Source: an uncultured Bacteroidota bacterium (GTDB taxonomy: Bacteria; Bacteroidota; Bacteroidia; Bacteroidales; SZUA-534). Taken from it: a stretch of DNA of 10,443 bases. A program made the translations under genes and the position numbers. Below, in pieces: positions 6,982-10,443 of this stretch. The stretch covers positions 1 to 10,443 of the forward strand of contig CALCFP010000564.1 in assembly GCA_937900725.1 (NCBI GenBank), in the 5' to 3' direction. Position 1 is the stretch's first letter. Every line of letters begins with the position of its first letter. Below the pieces are notes generated by a model. The model was not told the origin of the DNA, searched no databases, and worked only from the letters and a program-made list of their open reading frames with translations.

Positions 6982-7689
6982 ATGATGGATAATAAGAGAT
7001 TGGTGATAGCCATCGACGGATTCTCGTCGTGTGGAAAGAGCACGGTTGCCAAGGAGTTGGCCCGAAAGTTGGAATACGCATATGTAGATACGGGCGCTAT
7101 GTACCGCGCCGTGACATTATACTGTATGCGCAACGGACTTATCGACAACGGTGGAAACGTCAACAATCCTGAACTTGAGAAGGCCATAGGCAAGTTGCAG
7201 ATAACATTTACCTGCGACAAGACCACAGGCGTCAACAGCACGTGGCTCAACGGCGAACTGGTCGAAAAGGAGATTCGTACAATCGACGTGTCGAATAAAG
7301 TGAGTTTCGTGAGCAAGATTGATTTCGTCCGTGCCCGAATGGTGCAACTTCAGCAAGAAATGGGCAAGCAGGGTGGCGTCGTGATGGATGGCCGTGACAT
7401 AGGCACCGTGGTGTTCCCGAATGCCGACCTGAAGATATTTATGACAGCATCGCCCGAAGTACGCGCCCGTCGCCGTTTCGACGAGTTGACCGCCAAAGGC
7501 GACAAGGTGACCTATGACGAAGTGCTCGAGAACGTAACTCAGCGCGACTACATCGACCAGCACCGCGACATCTCGCCATTGCGCCAGGCTCCCGACGCCC
7601 ACGTCGTAGATAACAGCAATATGACGCCTGCACAACAATTCGACCTGATTCTACAGTTGGTGAATGATGCAAAGTCCGCAGGAAAATAA
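6982..7689 (+). CDS. cmk: Cytidylate (CMP) kinase
   Basis: Cmk transfers the gamma phosphate of ATP to CMP or dCMP, recycling pyrimidine nucleotides in the cytosol. The 235-residue product carries the P-loop GFSSCGKST (13-21), the monophosphate-binding YVDTGAMYRAVT (34-45), DGRDIGTVVFPNADLKIF (136-153), the Arg-rich lid in SPEVRARRRFDE (157-168), and RDYIDQHRDISPLRQAPDA (188-206), all characteristic of the family. Length is normal. Two adjacent ATG codons (6982 and 6985) could both start it; the first lies 2 bases after the channel stop. The gene overlaps ispH by 26 bases, so the two are almost certainly co-transcribed and perhaps translationally coupled. Confidence 0.96.
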   Translation: MMDNKRLVIAIDGFSSCGKSTVAKELARKLEYAYVDTGAMYRAVTLYCMRNGLIDNGGNVNNPELEKAIGKLQITFTCDKTTGVNSTWLNGELVEKEIRTIDVSNKVSFVSKIDFVRARMVQLQQEMGKQGGVVMDGRDIGTVVFPNADLKIFMTASPEVRARRRFDELTAKGDKVTYDEVLENVTQRDYIDQHRDISPLRQAPDAHVVDNSNMTPAQQFDLILQLVNDAKSAGK

Positions 7690-8548
7690 GGTTGAGATAT
7701 CCATCGACCCAGAGTCGGGATTCTGCTTCGGAGTCAAGAACGCCGTCACAAAGGCTTTGGGCGAACTGTCCGACGGTCAGCCACTCTATAGCCTTGGCGC
7801 TATGGTGCACAACCCTGTCGAGGTGAAACGCCTGTCCGATATGGGGCTTGTGGTCATCGACCACGAACAGTTTGCCAGACTGAAGGACGCCAAGGTGATA
7901 TTTAGGGCTCACGGCGAACCGCCTGCAAGTTACAATAATCTGAAAGACAGAAATATAAAACTCATAGACGCAACCTGTCCCGTGGTGCTTCGGTTGCAGG
8001 CTCGCATAAAAACCGCCTATCAGGAAATGCTCAAGTGCAATGGGCAGGTGGTGCTGTTCGGCAAGAAGGGCCACGCCGAGGTGGTGGGGCTGATTGGGCA
8101 GACTGACGGCAATGCCATACTGGTCGAAAACGAGGACGACCTGCATAAAGTCGACTTCTCGCGCCCTATAGAGTTTTTCTCGCAGACTACCAAAGACGTC
8201 GGCAAGTTTATGCAGTTGGTTAGGATACTTGAGCAACGCGCTTCGCAGTTTAGTTGGCACGACACCATTTGCAGGCAAGTTGCCAATCGTGGCCCGCATC
8301 TAAAGGAGTTTGCATCCAACCACGACCTTATGATATTTGTCGGAGGGCAGGACAGTTCAAACGCCAAGGCATTGTTCGGAATGTGCAAGCAGGTGAACAG
8401 CAATTCCTACTTTATCGAAAATGCCGACGAGTTACGCATAGAGTGGTTCGACGGCGTGCGCAGTATAGGCATAAGTGGCGCAACGTCAACGCCGTCGTGG
8501 CTGATAGCCAACGTGAAAGACAGGATAGACCAGTTGGTTAATCGGTAA
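7664..8548 (+). CDS. ispH: 4-Hydroxy-3-methylbut-2-enyl diphosphate reductase (IspH/LytB)
   Basis: IspH is the [4Fe-4S] enzyme of the last MEP-pathway step, reducing HMBPP to IPP and DMAPP for quinones, undecaprenyl carriers and other isoprenoids. The 294-residue product has the three cluster cysteines in context: GFCFGVKNAV (Cys21), DATCPVV (Cys105) and DTICRQVANR (Cys203). Substrate-binding residues include MVHNP (His49), RAHGEPP (His83), and GHAEV (His137 with Glu139 as the proton-relay glutamate). FSQTTKDV and the SSNAKAL and SGATSTPSWL segments (231-237, 271-280) complete the active site. RAHGEPP in place of the common RAHGVSP is, from memory, normal in Bacteroidota. The ATG at 7664 lies inside the end of cmk; a second ATG follows at 7667. 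It is the last gene of the plus-strand operon. Confidence 0.96.
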   Translation: MMQSPQENKVEISIDPESGFCFGVKNAVTKALGELSDGQPLYSLGAMVHNPVEVKRLSDMGLVVIDHEQFARLKDAKVIFRAHGEPPASYNNLKDRNIKLIDATCPVVLRLQARIKTAYQEMLKCNGQVVLFGKKGHAEVVGLIGQTDGNAILVENEDDLHKVDFSRPIEFFSQTTKDVGKFMQLVRILEQRASQFSWHDTICRQVANRGPHLKEFASNHDLMIFVGGQDSSNAKALFGMCKQVNSNSYFIENADELRIEWFDGVRSIGISGATSTPSWLIANVKDRIDQLVNR

Positions 8549-8585
8549 CGGACTGCCATTTTGCTGTTGTAGAGCAGATTCTTTC

Positions 8586-8640
8586 TATTGAATATTTCAA
8601 TATTGGGGTTTTTATATAAGTCCCCTAATAATATTGGGGC
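8586..8640 (+). repeat. A/T-rich hairpin and repeated AATATTGGGG after ispH
   Basis: TATTGAA (8586-8592) and TTCAATA (8596-8602) form a 7-base stem with a TAT loop. AATATTGGGG occurs at 8599-8608 and 8630-8639, and CCCC at 8622-8625 could pair with either GGGG. Five T at 8609-8613 could make this a weak terminator for the ispH operon, but the stem is almost all A/T, so that role is uncertain. Confidence 0.3.
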
Positions 8641-8662
8641 AATAATTGTACTGATGCAATAC

Positions 8663-8690
8663 AAAAAAAGGCAGGTGATTAACCTGCCTT
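8663..8690 (-). terminator. Intrinsic terminator of the Spy-like gene
   Basis: On the minus strand, AAGGCAGGT (8690-8682) pairs with ACCTGCCTT (8676-8668) around a 5-base loop, and the seven A of the plus strand at 8663-8669 give the T run. It lies 24 bases past the stop of the secreted protein gene. On the plus strand it could also stop read-through from ispH, although the T run there is interrupted. Confidence 0.87.
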
Positions 8691-8714
8691 CCTTGTCTTT
8701 AATGTATGTTCCGA

Positions 8715-9086
8715 TTAGAAACCGCCACCTTGGAATTGTTGCATCATTTGTTGTTGGTGTTCATTCCATTTCTTGTATTGCTCGTCGGTAAGAATTTCTT
8801 TCAACTTCTTGTCTTGCTCTTCGTGCATTTTTTGGAAAGCGCCCATATCTGGTTGGCCACCTTCTTGGAACATTTTTTGCATTTGTTCGCCTTGTTCCTT
8901 GTAAATTACAAGTACTTTTGCGTACTGGTCGTCGTTCAATTTAACTGTTTCCTTCATTTGGTCAGCCTGCATTTTTGCCATTTCCTCTGGAGAAGGCATT
9001 TGACCACCAAATTGTGCGTTAGCAACGCCCATTCCGAAAACAAGCATCAAGCTTGTGAAAGCGATTTTCAAAAAATTCTTTTTCAT
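8715..9086 (-). CDS. Small secreted Spy/LTXXQ-like periplasmic protein
   Basis: The 123-residue product begins with a classical signal peptide: MKKNFLK, a hydrophobic core (about 8-19), then VANAQ with likely cleavage after residue 24. The mature part of about 100 residues is very rich in Gln, Met, Lys and Glu and predicted all-helical. It has two L-(N/T)-D-(D/E)-Q motifs, LNDDQYAKV (50-58) and LTDEQYKKW (99-107). These recall the paired LTxxQ motifs of Spy/CpxP-like periplasmic proteins, which act as chaperones or stress sensors in Enterobacteria, and many Bacteroidota encode similar short exported proteins of unknown role. A chaperone-like function is inference. The gene stands alone, with its own terminator and a candidate promoter 103-132 bases upstream. 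The end MMQQFQGGGF has a Gly-rich tail. Confidence 0.82.
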   Translation of the reverse strand: MKKNFLKIAFTSLMLVFGMGVANAQFGGQMPSPEEMAKMQADQMKETVKLNDDQYAKVLVIYKEQGEQMQKMFQEGGQPDMGAFQKMHEEQDKKLKEILTDEQYKKWNEHQQQMMQQFQGGGF

Positions 9087-9188
9087 AAAAAATAAAAATT
9101 AAAAGAGTTATTAATAAAAAGGTAAATACCTGCAAACCGAAAAAGATCTAAATCAATTACATAGAACTTTTATCCTTATCGGATGATG

Positions 9189-9218
9189 TAAAAGTACTCA
9201 ATAGAAGCATACCACAAA
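9189..9218 (-). promoter_or_regulatory. Candidate Bacteroidota-type promoter of the Spy-like gene
   Basis: Reading the minus strand, TTTG at 9218-9215 is followed after 18 bases by TACTTTTA at 9196-9189, one mismatch from TAnnTTTG. This is close to the -33/-7 layout of Bacteroidota housekeeping promoters and would give an A/T-rich leader of roughly 95 bases. The remainder of the 9087-9318 gap shows no gene. Confidence 0.35.
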
Positions 9219-9318
9219 AAAAGTTTCGACCAATTTTGGGTTTTTGCCGATTCATTCAAATAGTATTTGTTTATATCTATAAACGGGCGTTTTTTGATGC
9301 TGAAATCAGTGCAACAAC

Positions 9319-9348
9319 AAAAAAGGCAACGTTTAGTTGCCTTTTTTT
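9319..9348 (-). terminator. Intrinsic terminator after tRNA-Arg
   Basis: GGCAAC (9325-9330) and GTTGCC (9336-9341) form a stem around GTTTA, flanked by six A on the left and seven T on the right, so the stem can extend to 12 pairs and works in either direction. It starts about 10 bases beyond the tRNA 3' end on the minus strand and most likely ends that transcript. Confidence 0.85.
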
Positions 9349-9357
9349 GTCGTCTTG

Positions 9358-9429
9358 TGATCCCATAGGGAGTCGAACCCTAATCGTCAGAACCGGAATC
9401 TGATATTCTATCCATTGAACTATGGGACC
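9358..9429 (-). tRNA. tRNA-Arg (anticodon CCG)
   Basis: The 72-base minus-strand sequence folds as a full cloverleaf. The acceptor stem is GGTCCCA with TGGGATC (one G-T pair) and discriminator A at 9358. The D-arm is GTTC/GAAT, and the anticodon stem TCAGA/TCTGA encloses the loop TTCCGGT, giving anticodon CCG at 9396-9394, which reads the Arg codon CGG. The variable loop is CGAT, and the T-arm is TAGGG-TTCGACT-CCCTA. No CCA is encoded (the sequence continues CAAG), as is usual in Bacteroidota. A terminator follows directly. No integrase or duplicated 3' end suggests use as an attachment site. Confidence 0.95.
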
Positions 9430-9439
9430 AATATGTGCG

Positions 9440-9466
9440 CAAAGTAAGCAAAGTTTGCCGTAACAA
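9440..9466 (-). promoter_or_regulatory. Weak candidate promoter of tRNA-Arg
   Basis: On the minus strand TTG (9466-9464) and TACTTTG (9446-9440) stand 17 bases apart, and the second ends 10 bases before the tRNA. This resembles a -33/-7 pair with shortened spacing and a one-base-short -7 box. A small hairpin (CAACC/GGTTG, 9464-9476) overlaps the upstream element. It may instead be the end of gtrA transcription, though no T run follows. Confidence 0.22.
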
Positions 9467-9484
9467 CCGACGGTTGCCATTCAA

Positions 9485-9904
9485 TTATTTTCGCTCGAAT
9501 ACTATCTTCTTGCGCATAAAGAAGTTAAAAAAGAAGACCGTAACCTGTGCTATGGTGTTGCTTGCCAGATAGTAAACATTTAATTTGTTGGTGAGCAATG
9601 TCGTTATGCCGATGTTTATGGCCAGTCCGCCTGCACCAATCAGTGTGAATATGGCAAACTGCAAGAGGCTTTTCCCAGTTTCGCTGTTCCTTTTGTGGAA
9701 TACCCAAATGGAGCAAAGAGCGTAGTTGACAAGCCCTGCAAGCAACGAGGCTACAAATGTGGATACGGCCAGCCAGTCTTTGCCAAGCAAATAATCGTTG
9801 AGATACCACAGAATGCCAATGTTTACCAAATATCGGATGCCTTCTACCACGACATTTCTTGCTATTTGTTCCGATGTCTTGTCGGTCTTTCCAAAAAGGT
9901 TCAT
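9485..9904 (-). CDS. GtrA-family membrane protein
   Basis: This 139-residue protein has the GtrA layout of four membrane helices (about 17-37, 44-66, 80-104 and 111-131). Family-like landmarks are GIRYLVNIG in helix 1, VNYALCSIWVFHKR (59-72) at the end of helix 2, FTLIGAGGLAIN in helix 3, and the closing NFFMRKKIVFERK, where Asn, Phe, Arg and Phe are typical. GtrA proteins are thought to help move or present polyprenyl-phosphate-linked sugars across the inner membrane for surface glycan modification; here that is inference from the family. It starts 5 bases after the MATE transporter stop and is probably co-transcribed with it, but no partner polyprenyl-phosphate glycosyltransferase is visible in the window. 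Confidence 0.9.
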   Translation of the reverse strand: MNLFGKTDKTSEQIARNVVVEGIRYLVNIGILWYLNDYLLGKDWLAVSTFVASLLAGLVNYALCSIWVFHKRNSETGKSLLQFAIFTLIGAGGLAINIGITTLLTNKLNVYYLASNTIAQVTVFFFNFFMRKKIVFERK

Positions 9905-9909
9905 TGTAT

Positions 9910-10443
9910 TTAGGATTTGTTGGAAGTTGAATTATTATGAATTTTGATTGGTTTCGGCATCTGCAGATAATATGAAATAGCCAGAACCGAGCAGGCTCCA
10001 ACCCACGCAAATACATCAACAAGCGGAATTGCGGGGTATCCCATACGGGCAGGCAGTATTGCCGATGCCGATACGCGTATTATCAGTTCAAACACCCCTG
10101 CCATAAGCGGCCAAAATGTCTTGCCAATTCCTTGCAAGGCATTCCTGTATACAAACAATATGTATAGGAATGGGAAGAAAATGGCGCTTGTATATAGGTA
10201 ACGCTTTGATGCATAATATATTTCGGCTGTGCGCTCAACCGAGTCGGAGACGGCGCTCTTGTCCATAAACATCGATGTGAGTCCGTCGGCAAAGACCGAC
10301 ATTATGGTTGATGCAAAGGCGCAAACGCAAAGTGCTATCAGTATGGTCCAGTTTACACCGCTGCGGATTCGCTTGATGTCGCCTGCGCCAAAGTTCTGCC
10401 CCGCATAGTTCGCCATAGCCACGCCGAACGACACGCCCACCGT
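9910..10443 (-). CDS. MATE-family efflux transporter, C-terminal part, runs off right edge
   Basis: The frame is open through base 10443 and supplies about 177 C-terminal residues of a protein that normally has about 450. The pattern TVGVSFGVAMANYAGQNFGAG (continuing into KRIRSG) is the MATE signature near the start of the second half's helix pair, and YRNALQGIGKTFWPLMAG with ELIIR and PAIPLVDVFAWVG matches helices 10-11 of the family. About four to five membrane helices are present. The last residues, PKPIKIHNNSTSNKS, are a polar cytoplasmic tail. MATE proteins export drugs or metabolites in exchange for H+ or Na+; the substrate is not readable. The nominal GTG at 10438-10440 is internal, not a real start. 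gtrA follows 5 bases downstream. Confidence 0.9.
   Translation of the reverse strand, partial: TVGVSFGVAMANYAGQNFGAGDIKRIRSGVNWTILIALCVCAFASTIMSVFADGLTSMFMDKSAVSDSVERTAEIYYASKRYLYTSAIFFPFLYILFVYRNALQGIGKTFWPLMAGVFELIIRVSASAILPARMGYPAIPLVDVFAWVGACSVLAISYYLQMPKPIKIHNNSTSNKS

Noticed and set aside
7439..8299. Long minus-strand open frame of 286 codons
   Set aside because: It lies antisense to cmk and ispH, whose motifs are unmistakable, and its product has no coherent pattern. It is a by-product of codon bias on the other strand.
8586..8640. Possible riboswitch or alternating RNA structure from the repeated AATATTGGGG
   Set aside because: The GGGG/CCCC pairings are only four bases long, the position is after the last gene of the operon, and no known aptamer pattern is visible.
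9358..9429. tRNA-Arg as an integration site for a mobile element
   Set aside because: No integrase, no repeated tRNA 3' end and no composition change at its border were seen.
9277..9480. Minus-strand frame of 67 codons
   Set aside because: It runs through the tRNA-Arg gene and its terminator, which fully explain the region.
1..10443. CRISPR array, phage, transposon or defence system
   Set aside because: I saw no regularly spaced repeats, transposase or integrase motifs, terminal inverted repeats, or recognisable defence proteins in the window.

Overview
The window reads as chromosomal core sequence from a member of the Bacteroidales (phylum Bacteroidota). The reasons are a DUF4271 membrane protein next to a Bacteroidota-type HemD, the RNase P protein gene close behind, an IspH with the Bacteroidota-style RAHGEPP motif, weak Shine-Dalgarno sequences, A/T-rich leaders with boxes resembling TTTG and TAnnTTTG, and a tRNA gene without an encoded CCA end. 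No genus can be named from the sequence alone.

Layout. Positions 1 to about 320 are A/T-rich (hand count about 95 G+C in the first 300 bases) and hold two incomplete minus-strand genes unlike the rest. One runs off the left edge. The other is cut off exactly where the plus-strand DUF4271 gene begins without a usable start codon, so a join, either a real rearrangement or an assembly chimera, is likely near 315-330. From there the plus strand carries DUF4271 and hemD (apparent TTG start), closed by a strong terminator at 1974-2012. A small orphan gene of 65 codons and an A/T-rich gap follow.

Positions 2586-8548 hold a compact plus-strand series: rnpA, an S41 C-terminal processing protease, a GT-B glycosyltransferase, an MscS-type mechanosensitive channel, cmk (CMP kinase) and ispH. 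Junctions are tight: a 4-base overlap between glycosyltransferase and channel, 2 bases between channel and cmk, and a 26-base overlap between cmk and ispH. The last four genes are probably one operon joining envelope functions to pyrimidine nucleotide and isoprenoid supply.

Positions 8663-10443 are minus-strand: a terminator, a small secreted Spy/LTXXQ-like protein with a candidate promoter, a terminator and tRNA-Arg(CCG), a GtrA-family membrane protein, and the C-terminal part of a MATE transporter that continues past the right edge. GtrA and MATE are 5 bases apart and probably co-transcribed.

The window is mostly housekeeping. I see no CRISPR array, transposase, integrase, phage or recognisable defence system. 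The points most worth a second look are the composition and gene break near 320, the unassigned minus-strand fragments left of it, and the small orphan gene between hemD and rnpA.
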